A DNA stretch of 64,000 nucleotides from Aspergillus flavus (Eukaryota > Ascomycota > Eurotiomycetes > Eurotiales > Aspergillaceae): contig NC_092409.1 of NCBI RefSeq assembly GCF_009017415.1, positions 2,728,001 to 2,792,000 on the forward strand, written 5' to 3'. A model generated the notes under the pieces. The model was not told where the DNA came from. It saw nothing but the letters and a program-made list of their open reading frames with translations, and did not search any database. The stretch's first letter is position 1; the number at the start of each line of letters is the position of its first letter. A program made the translations under genes and the position numbers. Positions 45,375-55,111 of this stretch are shown piece after piece.

Positions 45375-46120
45375 TCTGGGAAGAAAGATTGATTCAGGTC
45401 CAGTTTTGGTGGATGTGAGTGGTGGGAATGCAAAGAGATAACAGCAGGTCAAGACTAGTTTATATAGTGTGCGTTACACAGAGGGCAGTTTCACGTCAGT
45501 TTGAAAAGCGGGACTTCCCTTTGGAGAGTCAGTAATTTGTTATGCAGCCTTGCAAGTTCCTTTTGTTATACTGTAACAAAAAGGATACTGGTGTTGACAA
45601 ACGGCGAAAAGAAGATGGATGACAAGGAACATCCCGCCAATGTGGATATGACGAAACGCTTTTTTCCAGGATCTGAGAGTCACAACGAGAGCATAATAGC
45701 TGGAAGGTCAATTCGTGGGCTTGACTCTATCTCTCTGCGGTCACTGGTTGTCTTCTTGATTTTGGCGGTATATCGGGGCTGCGGGCTATTAAGCTCGAAT
45801 ACCTTCTTATTTTTGCTCACCGAATACGTCCATTGCCTCTCTCAGAATTTCGGGAAAGTGACTTGATCGATGAAAAGTACGTGCTTACAACAAAGATCAA
45901 CTACGATCCCTGCCTTTTGTTAAGTTCTTTAACGGCGAAAGGAATACGTCCGAGCACTAGAAAATCTACATCTTGTTCATTATATTGCAAGTCAAGAGGC
46001 ACGTCTATTGGAGAACTATAAAAGCTATCCCACTAACCCAGCCCTCACGTGTCAGAATCATTTGAATTTGGATCTTAATTGCAGACAAATGAACCCGGAT
46101 CGTAGCCATTCATTGTGCTG
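45375..46120. other. Intergenic region between the two small paralogs
   Basis: The region has the TATA-like box of paralog A (TATATAAA on the minus strand at 45459-45466, about 85 bp upstream of its start) and the 3' flank of paralog B, which resembles the 3' flank of paralog A. A 121-codon plus-strand frame at 45501-45866 shows no family features and is not supported. Confidence 0.45.
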
Positions 46121-46417
46121 TTATGCACTAGGGCCAAGCGGATAGTCCTGGAGCAGCCTCTTGACAACCTCACGGACGGTGTCGGCATCGCATCTCTCTC
46201 CAAGTCCAGAGGCGCCCACAAAATCTTTCGGTTTGACATAGACTTTAACCGCATAGCGTAGGCCCTCATCAATAAGCCATGAGAGTTTGCGGTGGTCTTT
46301 TAGGAATTCTCTCGTATCTTCCTTGATAATGGAGGATTTGAGGGCTTCCAGGAGCTCTTTACGTAGTGCATCCTTGGATATACCAGAGATATTTATCAGG
46401 TCTTTGGGTGGTGGCAT
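46121..46417 (-). CDS. Small protein of unknown function, tandem paralog B
   Basis: From MPPPKDLINISGISKDALRK at 46417 the frame gives 98 residues; an in-frame ATG at 46465 would add 16. It aligns by eye with paralog A: LINISGISKDALRKELLEAL against VNIAGIPKKELLLELLKN, and IDEGLRYAVKVYVKP ... DADTVREVVKRLLQDYPLG against VDYLRGRCLKVDISG ... KFAEIVDKLRGRYPLP. The copy lacks the central loop and the intron of A. A TATA-like CATATAAG lies at about 46521-46528 on the minus strand and a 17-bp palindrome lies between it and the start. Function is unknown. Confidence 0.6.
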   Translation of the reverse strand: MPPPKDLINISGISKDALRKELLEALKSSIIKEDTREFLKDHRKLSWLIDEGLRYAVKVYVKPKDFVGASGLGERCDADTVREVVKRLLQDYPLGPSA

Positions 46418-48307
46418 CTTGATTTGATTTAGGCGAGGTTCTCTGAAAGGGGTGGTCTGTTCCATTTGCGAAGGATATGGGTAGTTGAACTGCTGATAAT
46501 CAGCAGCTTGAGACTTGATACTTATATGGCGAGTGATAGGAAAAAAAATTATTTCATATTAAATGAGAAGAACGGCTTTAGTCTGTGTATACATTCTTCG
46601 GCATTATATGTTCTTTTTGTTTTACTGGAATAAACAGGCTATTGGTCTTGAACAAATGCAAGAAGAGGACTGAGGACCAGGTGAAATCCGCTGAGATGAA
46701 TACGACAGGGACGTTCTTTCAAGGCTGAAACGGGCAGTGCCATTCGTCAAAGAGGTAAAGAAGATATGCTGTGTTCCATCCGTTCCATAGGGCTTTCTCC
46801 CCCACGGCCAAGTGATACACCGACAGAGCATGGGATATCGCAATGTAGAGAAAGAACTTCCCGCCGCTCCTTGAATTAATTATTGCCAACGACAGTGGCA
46901 ATGCTTGTGGACGAGGGAAGGTCGTCCTGGTTAGATCCCATGCAGAAATATAAACCGGATTTTAACCCCGGGGGGGGGGATGCCGATATTGGTCCTAAAG
47001 CGGGCCTTATCGATGCCCCAGGGCACTCTACGGAGCTTGCAGCTCCGACGAGCGGTTCACTCGCCAGGACCATTGCATTTCTACTGATGGACTCGACCAT
47101 CGTTGCCGTTGCTAAAAAAAGTAGGCCGGGCACCATAGTAGTCGTAATGGTCAAAGTTAGGATGAACATAGGAAAGCATATAAAGTGAGCCACTGGATTG
47201 GTCATTCAACTTGGATATAATGATCCGATTAGGGTGGACCTGATTACATAGCTCCTTATATCGAGCATTGTATTCAATCAGACTGAACGGTCTCACCACA
47301 TATGGACCGAGAAAGACAAGAGTGGACATATGACTAGTCTACCGCTGTAGACTCATATCAGACATCAATGGTAGACAATCCACCAGGCCTCTCGTATGTC
47401 CCGAGAGACTACTTTTATCGATACACTGGAGGTCCCTAGTGCTGAATGCATTAATGCTAATACAAACAGTTTTTGTTTAATAAGTAGACACTCGATTCTT
47501 ATATATCCCCCCATTAACTGGCTAGGAATGGCCCTGCAACACTAATTTAGTAATGGAAACGTTCTCCCAGTGGCTCTACCAAGCTTGCCGTTGTGGGGGA
47601 ATCCCGCGGCGTGATTGTGGACGCCGACTGCCCAATCTGCCTCACGGCATAACCTCAACTACGTATTACTTGGGCAGTCATACATTACTAGCCTAGCATT
47701 AATACGTGAGTCTATACACATCAAAGCAGGATCTTATGTGACTTTAACCTATGTTGTGCTAAGATTGCTCAATAAAATAATTGTATCACTAATCTACCTC
47801 GGCTGCATTTACATGATTATGGTTTTATATCCGCCATTTTGTTTTGAGAGTGGGTCTTCAGCAACACAGCTGATGTTCTCCTATCGCTCTATGGAGCACG
47901 AATTACTTGATGAGCTGAACATGCCGTCTAGGCCATGAAAAATCAGTTCTGGAATCCATCGAGAGCCGGGGCAAGGCCCTAAAGCCAATCAAAAAACACG
48001 AAGTGAGAAGAGATAGGAGAGAAAAGATAATGATAAAAAAATGAACGATAAATTAGGAGGAGAAAGAAATTTGCTTCTCATGTATTGCATAATATGCGAT
48101 GAAACTCTCGCTCTTGTTTCCTGATATTCTCCCCTGTCGTTGAACCAGACGTTGTGATCTACTATACTGCTAAGTAGAAGCACCTGAGCGAATGACCCTA
48201 GAGAACTAGCTGACCTACACTCCCTGGCTATACAGCATATTCCGATACGATACCCTCTTCTACTCGCTACTAATGCTCTTGTTCCGTCCCCTGATCGAAT
48301 CGCCAGA
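46418..48307. other. Long intergenic region with possible membrane-protein relic
   Basis: On the minus strand between 46719 and 47329 three overlapping frames have local coding-like hydrophobic stretches (for example AHFICFPMFILTLTITTTMV and FFLYIAISHALSVYHLAVGE). They do not connect by clear splice sites, so I read this as a possible decayed membrane-protein gene and not as a CDS. A run of nine G lies near 46971-46979. The section 47400-48300 is AT-rich and holds the promoter of the MFS gene. No other gene supported. Confidence 0.35.
46490..46506. promoter_or_regulatory. 17-bp perfect palindrome upstream of paralog B
   Basis: CTGCTGATAATCAGCAG is a perfect inverted repeat with 8-bp arms around one central A. 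It lies about 73 bp upstream of the start of paralog B, between start and TATA-like box. It could bind a dimeric regulator; this is inference from position and symmetry. Confidence 0.35.
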
Positions 48308-49897
48308 ATGAGTGTACAATACGTTGACTTTGAGAGTCCCGATGATCCGTCCATACCATTTAACTGGCCAATTCGGAAACGGTAGGCCACAAACCATTAT
48401 TTGCAGACTCTGGAACTATTTGCTGAATTTCATACAGGGTATATATCTCAGGGTTGCTGGGACTCCTTACAATGGTCGTGGCAATGGCGAGTAGTATCTT
48501 TACTTCAGCCATACCCACCGTGATCATGATGTACAATATCGACAGGGAGGTAGCAACCCTAGGTGTCTCGCTCTACGTCCTTGGATTTGCCACGGGTCCC
48601 TTATGTTGGGCTCCTTTCTCCGAACTAAAAGGGAGAAAGCTTCCATTGGTTACATCAGCCTTTGGATTTACTGTTTTCTGTTTTGCAACTGCTGTTTCCA
48701 AAGATCTTCAGTCCCTTATGATACTTAGATACTTCACGGGCTTTTTCGGGGCGGGTCCCTTGACTCTTTCTGGGGCAGTCTATGCTGACATTTTCCCACC
48801 ACATCAACGCGGTATTGCGATGGTCGGGTTCTGTCTGATGGTATTCAGCGGCCCTCTTACAGCCCCGTTCATAGGTGGATTTACTGTAATGAACCATAGT
48901 CTTGGTTGGCGCTGGACAGCATATATACCAGGAATTTTAGGCAGCGGCATCTTCGTGCTTCTACTTACTACGATGAGAGAAACCTATGTACCGGTCCTCC
49001 TCTCCTGGAAGGCGGATCGACTACGTCGCGAGCAGGGCGATTGGTCTATTCATGCAAAGCACGAGGAAATAAGCCTTGACTTGCGAGCCATAATTGCCGA
49101 CTATGTCAGTCTTCCATTGAAAATGTTAGCCCTCGACCCGATCGTGCTATGTATGAGCGTTTTCGCCTCGTTCGTATATGGGCTTTTATATCTCTTTTTA
49201 ACTGCATATCCTATTATCTTTCAACAGATCCATGGCATGAACCCCGGGGTAGGCGGGCTACCTTACATTGGAATCATCGTGGGACAGCTATTTGGCGCTT
49301 TGGGTGTGTTCGCAATGCAGCCATGGGTTCTTCGGAAAATGGAGCGGAATGGGGGCATAATAATGCCAGAGTGGCGTCTACCTATCGCGATTCCAGGAGC
49401 ACTTGCCTTCTCGGGAGGTTTATTCTGGCTGGGTTGGTCAGGCTACCGGCGAAGCATATCATGGGTAGCTCCCACAGTATCAGGCCTACTTACTGGATTT
49501 GGCCTGCTGACAATGTTCCTACCCTCGATCGCCTATGTGGTAGAGGCACGACCGAAAAAGTAAGTCCCATTGTGAGACTGTTAAAGAGAAATTCACTGAT
49601 TGCGAACTAGGGCTGCTTCAGCCGTCGCTGCACACACGTTTCTTCGGTCATTGGCTGGCGCGATATTTCCACTTTTCGCATCCTATATGGTGAGTGGCAT
49701 GCCCATCACTGCAAGACCACAGTGCCATTTCCCACTGGATTCTTTACTAAGGTGTGTGGTAGTTCGACGCTCTAGGGGTTGAATGGGCCTGCACCCTGCT
49801 CGGATGTGTCGCAGCGCTCCTCATCCCGATACCTTTGCTCCTCTACATCTACGGCGCCCGAATCAGGAATCGCTCCGGGTTGTCGAATGAATCTTAG
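48308..49897 (+). CDS. MFS transporter, DHA1-like drug:H+ antiporter family
   Basis: Exons 48308-48381, 48438-49559, 49611-49689 and 49763-49897 join in frame to 469 residues (introns 56, 51 and 73 nt). The start MSVQYVDFESPDDPSIPFNWPIRKR is the short cytosolic leader typical of fungal DHA1 proteins. The expected helices follow, with the motif-A loop APFSELKGRKLPL between the second and third, RYFTGFFGAGPLTLSGAVYADIFPPHQRG (motif B/C region), the central loop RETYVPVLLSWKADRLRR and the C-terminal six helices ending LLIPIPLLLYIYGARIR. It is a plasma-membrane transporter by family; the substrate cannot be told. No biosynthetic genes lie beside it, so a link to a metabolite cluster is not supported. 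Confidence 0.9.
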
Positions 49898-50439
49898 GAC
49901 AAAGGTCGAGAAGTATGTGCCTTGCACTACTAATCATTTCGGTGGCCTTTGGATGCTGCCGGGAAGCTACACGCACGCGGTCGAGTATAATGTCTCAGAC
50001 TTGGGATCTGCACGAAAGAAAGACTAGTTTATACGCTACAGAGACGGCAAAAAGAGAACCCAAGACAAGGCCATTCTGCTTCTTGGCCTTCCGAGTTATC
50101 TTGTCAGTTAGTTAACCCACACTAGTCTCAGCAAAATATTGGCTGTCGCGGAAATAACATCTATTGCAGACTAGAGTAGAATGAAAGCATACAAACTAAA
50201 ATTGAGAAACAAGCACAACCAGCAATTTATCAATATAGACCCTCCCCTCCACCTTCTGTTTCCCTTGCTATAAAAGCCAACCCCAGCATTGACAAGCGCA
50301 ATGGCACACAGGACAAAAACATGGAATCACTGTATGGCATACCTACCATCCTGTTCCATACCGTGGGAACCCTTTCTCCACCTCGTCACTCATGCCACTT
50401 CCCAATAGCAGCAACACAACCCAGCTGTATAGACCCCTC
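49898..50439. other. Intergenic region downstream of the MFS gene
   Basis: This contains the 3' end of the MFS transcript and the 3' side of the possible Cys-rich ORF. No supported gene or repeat. Confidence 0.45.
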
Positions 50440-50724
50440 TTATCCCCGGTATCTGCACCGCTCCCGAAGACATCGATAAGTGAAATGCTTCACCGACCGC
50501 TCATGTTGTTTCCGACTACGCTCACCACACCTACAACGAGGGTTGTTGTGTCGCCATCCTTCCCAATCATCTGCACAAAGCCATTTGCATCCACTACAGA
50601 AGCGGTAATACCGATGTCTATTACCGTTGCGATCAGTCCTGCATCGGAATCTGCCCATCACCCGTCCGCAGCACATCTCGTCTTTGTGAAACAAAGGGCG
50701 TGTACGTCTCGCCATCCTGATCAT
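50440..50724 (-). CDS. Possible small Cys-rich, zinc-ribbon-like protein
   Basis: The ATG at 50722-50724 opens a 94-residue frame (MIRMARRTRPLFHKDEM). It has spaced Cys pairs: CC in DEMCCGRV, then C-x2-C in RFCSGCKWLC, and C-x-C in NPRCRCGERSR, plus several Trp. This pattern with high Arg content resembles a small zinc-binding protein and is unlikely to be maintained by chance over many codons, but no family comes to mind and the antisense frame is also open. Support is limited to residue pattern and a true ATG. Confidence 0.3.
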   Translation of the reverse strand: MIRMARRTRPLFHKDEMCCGRVMGRFRCRTDRNGNRHRYYRFCSGCKWLCADDWEGWRHNNPRCRCGERSRKQHERSVKHFTYRCLRERCRYRG

Positions 50725-52351
50725 CGATTGGCCTCAAGTCACATTATAAGATGCTCACAAACCCACGCTAACAACAGCTATCACTGATACCGAAAAGCTT
50801 CACTCGAGAAGAGAATAGGAAATTTCGTAAGATGTGTCGCGGGAGATAAAATCGAAGCTCTCTACCAGCGATTACATCTAGATTAAATAGCCAAGGGCAT
50901 CCTTTACTGTTGGGCAGAATGGAATTGAAGTTGGGCGTCAAAAGTCTACGACGACGAGTATCGATGACATTCCATGGCATGACGGTGTGGTGCGAGGCTA
51001 CCAATCAACATGAGACGCAACTGCTTGTAGGCTGAGTGATTGGTTTATACACATGCGAATGAATGGCAGATGACCAGCTACCATGACTCATGAATAATTT
51101 CCTGATTAAGAAATACGTAGAATGCTCCAAGGCGGGGTTTCCTTCGCAACCCCGCTGTTCTAGTAAGCCTTATCTCATCTCATCTTATCTCATCTCTTGC
51201 AATCTGCCTTTCTTTCTCCAAACTGAAATATCCAAGCGGCTTACCAGTTATTTCGTCGAAGCAACACGCACATAGAGACTTTCATGAACTAAGCTTTCCA
51301 GTAGTCCTCCCAAATCCACCGGACTACGAACAAACTCAAGGTTATGGTGTAAGGCTGGGAGATAACTGTGCCAGTCATGAGGTGGAAGGGTTTCGATCTA
51401 TAGTGTTTGATTGTGTGGTCCCGAGGATTTATCTGCATTTTTTTTTGTTCCACTAATATGTTGGATGTGCCGTGCTTGCACTATATACACTCGAGGTGCT
51501 CCTTTCTCTGCGTGGTCCAGGACTTGCATAGGGACTGTTTGATCTTATTACCAACATCGTTAGTGTTTACGTGCAGATTCTCTTGGCCCGAGGTTGTCTG
51601 GTCTGATTTTCTAGCTTTACACATTATATCTGATGAATTTACTCTACTAGATCTAACATTAGAATCTGTACCACATATAATTCTTGACCGTATCTTCATT
51701 GACAGACCATTCTATAGAATAAAATGAGACTATAATGTGAGTATATATAATACTGCAAGAGAAGGAAGCTGTTCAAGGCAGAATATCCTAAACTTGGTTC
51801 TCCAGATAACCATTCGGCTTGCCCTGTCGGCATACACTATCAACCAATCTGATACCATGGCTCTACAAATTATTCATTAAAAACAACATGACTGTACAGA
51901 ACAGCAGATGTTTCTCATACTTGCACATAGTTATCCTAGCAAAGGTTCAGTCCCTTGAGGGATTCATTTACATCGATATGAACGCCAAGCGCGAAACCTG
52001 GAAACTGCGAGTTACGGAGCAATCAACCCATTCCAATTAGGGCTTGCCATAGACCATTATCAAACACATCAACAATCCCTACTAACCCTCCCGACCATAG
52101 CAATATACAACAAGTTATCATATGCCCTAACCACCCGATACCATGACCGCAACTGACCAAAACACCGCCGATCATGTGCGCAATATCTGATCACCCGCAT
52201 TTCTGCAGCAGCCAAAGTCAATTTAACAGGAACACATCAAACTTTAACAAACAAGCCCCTTACATTGAATGTATTTATCTCCCTTCTTTTGCTCTTCACC
52301 AAACCCATCCTCTACCTTCACCCTCACCCTCACCAACCACCCAATATCAAA
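50725..52351. other. Long intergenic region upstream of GH43
   Basis: A 1.6-kb region with no supported gene. Short imperfect tandem repeats of TCATCTTATC type occur at 51172-51196. The section 51700-52060 is AT-rich. The last 200 bp before the GH43 start are strongly C/A-rich and continue into the gene without change in bias. Confidence 0.45.
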
Positions 52352-53465
52352 ATGCACCTCAAACCAATCCAAACCCTCCTCCCAACCCTCCTCCTCTTCC
52401 TCCACCTCCCAACCCCAGCCCTAACCACCCAATCCCCCCTAAGCCCCTCAACCCCCAAATCCGGCAACCCAGTAATAAACGGCTGGTACGCCGACCCCGA
52501 AGCCCGCATCTTCGACACCACCTACTGGCTCTACCCAACCTACAGCGCCGCCTACGAAGCCCAAACCTTCTTCGACGCCTTCTCCTCCCCCGACCTCCTA
52601 ACCTGGACCAAACACCCAACCATCCTGAACCTAACCGCCATTCCCTGGTCCACCAACCGCGCCGCCTGGGCCCCCTCCGTCACCCGCTCCCCGTCCACAG
52701 GAGAATACTTCATGTATTTCTCCGCCGGCGACGGGGCGGGCATCGGGGTCGCGAAGTCTCTCTCCGGGAGGCCGGAGGGTCCGTTCGAGGATGTGCTCGG
52801 CAGGCCGTTGATCGGGGAGACGGTGTTCGGGGCGGAGCCGATTGATGCGCAGGTTTTTGTGGACGAAGAGGATGGGAATAGGATTTGGTTGTATTTTGGG
52901 GGGTGGAGTCATGCTGTTGTTGTTGAGTTGGGGGCTGATATGGTTAGTCTTAAGGGGGAGTATTTGGAGATTACTCCCAAGGAGTATGTCGAGGGACCGT
53001 GGGTTTTGAGGAGGGGTGGGGTTTATTATTTTATGTACAGTGTTGGGGGGTAAGTTTTGTTTCTTTTCTTTCTTTTGGATTTTTGTTTGGAAGAGGGGGG
53101 GAGAGTTAGGGCTTGGATTTGGACTTGATTTGGTTGCAGTGTGGAAGTTTGCTAATGATTGTAGATGGGGTGATAATTCTTATGGCGTCAGCTATGTTAC
53201 TGGCCCTTCGCCGACGGGTCCCTTCTCCAGTACGCCGACCAAGATCCTGCAGGGCGATGATACCGTTGGGCAGAGTACGGGTCATAATAGTGTTTTTACC
53301 CCCGATGGAAAGGATTACTATATCGTTTATCATCGCCGCCCGGTTAATGATACCGAGCGCGATCACCGGGTCACTTGTATTGACCGCATGGAGTTTGATG
53401 AGCAGGGCAATATCTTGCCGGTGAAGATTACTTCTGACGGTGTTGAGGGGAGACCGTTGGCTTAG
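52352..53465 (+). CDS. Secreted GH43 glycosidase (arabinofuranosidase/xylosidase type)
   Basis: Exons 52352-53049 and 53165-53465 (intron 115 nt) give 332 residues. The first 25 residues are a signal peptide (MHLKPIQTLLPTLLLFLHLP then TPALT). Catalytic residues of the five-bladed GH43 propeller are visible: base D48 in NGWYADPEARIF, D165 in EPIDAQVFVD, acid E214 in EYVEGPWVLRRGG, and the conserved His in STGHNSVF of exon 2. GH43 enzymes act on arabinan or arabinoxylan outside the cell; phrases such as YWLYPTYSA and TFFDAFSSPDLLTWTKH fit arabinofuranosidase/xylosidase-like members, but the exact substrate cannot be set. Third codon positions are C-rich in the first 400 bp and G/T-rich after, an abrupt change inside one exon. 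Confidence 0.9.
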
Positions 53466-53634
53466 AGTTGGAAAGACTATATATACGAAAGACTTTATAT
53501 AGATTCAGTTGATTTGCCTTGGTTTATTTCCAGGTTAGAACTGCTTTGAGTCTATGTACATAGCACGTCTTTTTTTTTCTCTTCAACGCTAACGCCATGG
53601 GTATCATAACTTCGTTTCTCAATAATATATATGT

Positions 53635-55111
53635 TCAAAACATCGAACTGCGCTTTTTGGACAGTTTGTTTTCGTCAGAGGATGACCTCCGGAAGCCGAA
53701 GAAACTCTTCTTCTGCTGCAATTTTTGCGGCTTTGATACCGCCGCTGGTTGTGGCTGCGTCGGCAGGAACGCTACTGACTGCCTGTGTGGATTACCTCCA
53801 GGGGTCTGGAGGTACGGCGAATGTCCGATATGCGGCACGGAGGGTGAATGGTGGTGAGTATGGTAGTACCGCTGAGCCGGGGCCCCACGTCCAGCAGCAG
53901 CTGGCCGCTCTGATGGCGGAGGCGATTGTAATGGCCTTGGCGGAAGCGACGGAGTGGAGTGGCGGACTCTCTGTTCTTCCTCACCGTAAAGTCTCTGAAG
54001 ACGACGGGTTTCTTTGTCGATCTCGGCTTGGCGTTTGCGGCGGGCCTTCTCTTCCTCTTCAAGAAGTTTCTTGGTGCGGCGTTCCTCCTCTTTATCTTGT
54101 TCCTGTTTGCGTCGTGGAGGATTCTCAACTGTAGGCTCCTCAGGAATGGTTGGTGTCGTGTTTGCGTTGAGCGCCCCAGATCCAGCTGAGACAGGCTGTT
54201 TATCCTTGCCAGCTGCGGGAGCAGTGGTATGACCGTTTGGACTATTCGCAACAGCAGCAGGGGTAGGTCCTACGGGAACCGATGTCGCATCAAGTTTGAA
54301 AGCATCCTTCATCGTAGTGAAATACACATCACGAATAGTTATTGCTCCAAGCAAGAGAACAACCTCCAGCCCCTTGAAATCCTCCATCTCTACTCGATAC
54401 AAGTTCGGTTCGTAGAGCGTCAACTCACGCAGCGCCTGAAAGATCGAGATTGTGATATCTGGCTCCTTGCTCTTTGCTTTGGTTCCGGACAGTGCAGTAG
54501 TTTTCCCAGACAGCAGACATGTCAAGTCCTTCGACAGCTTACTATCCTTCCGCCAGCTGAAGCGAAGTTTGGGCGTGGTATCTGCCGCCGCTGGGTCTGT
54601 TTGTGTCCGGTCTAGCGTCGAGCTTGAGGGTTGTCGGAAGGATTGCTGTGGCATTTCGAATGACCATGTCGCTGGGCTATTCCATGTCTTCGGTTTGTAT
54701 TGCACGGTGACCTGCTGGTCGGGGTTGTAGAGGTGGACGGTAAAGCGGGTGGGGAGGATAGGCTCAGGCGATGGGGTGACTCCGCCATTCTGGCGGATAG
54801 CTTCCGCGGAAAGACTTGGTTGTGTCCATTCGGGGATGAGTAGAACCTCGCCGTAGACGATATCCGGGACGTAGGGGTCAACTAGAGCGGCGGCGTAGCG
54901 GTTCTTGGATGAGGGGGAAGCTGGGTCGGGGTGGCGAAGAGTGTATGCTGGTTCAGGCTCGGTACCACGGTGGGAATGTAAGATGGTCCAGACGAACTTC
55001 TGTTGGGTTTTCTTGAGGAAGAACGCTGAATGTCTGTTAGTATTGGACTGGACCTCCGTGCTACTTCTGCGATTGACCGGTGGACATACTGGGCAAGTTC
55101 TCGTCGAGCAT
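53635..55111 (-). CDS. Conserved fungal protein of unknown function with C-terminal coiled coil
   Basis: Exon 1 (55090-55111) encodes MLDENLP; an intron at 55026-55089 (64 nt) joins it to TFFLKKTQQKFVWTILHSHRG in exon 2 (53635-55025), giving 470 residues. The ATG 11 nt upstream (MKNARREL) gives the wrong phase, so the second ATG is chosen. Residues 1-250 look like a folded domain (KNRYAAALVDPYVPDIVYGE, LPTRFTVHLYNPDQQ). This is followed by a Pro/Ala-rich linker, a Glu/Lys/Arg coiled coil at about 315-365, and a Pro/His-rich tail ending KKRSSMF. From memory this N-terminus is conserved through Eurotiomycetes in unnamed proteins. I cannot assign a function. Confidence 0.75.

Noticed and set aside
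45501..45866. 121-codon plus-strand ORF between the small paralogs
   Set aside because: The region aligns in part with the non-coding flank of paralog A, so it is duplicated flank, not a gene.
52174..52845. Plus-strand 223-codon Pro/Arg-rich ORF overlapping GH43
   Set aside because: It is an out-of-frame shadow; GH43 catalytic motifs lie in the other frame.
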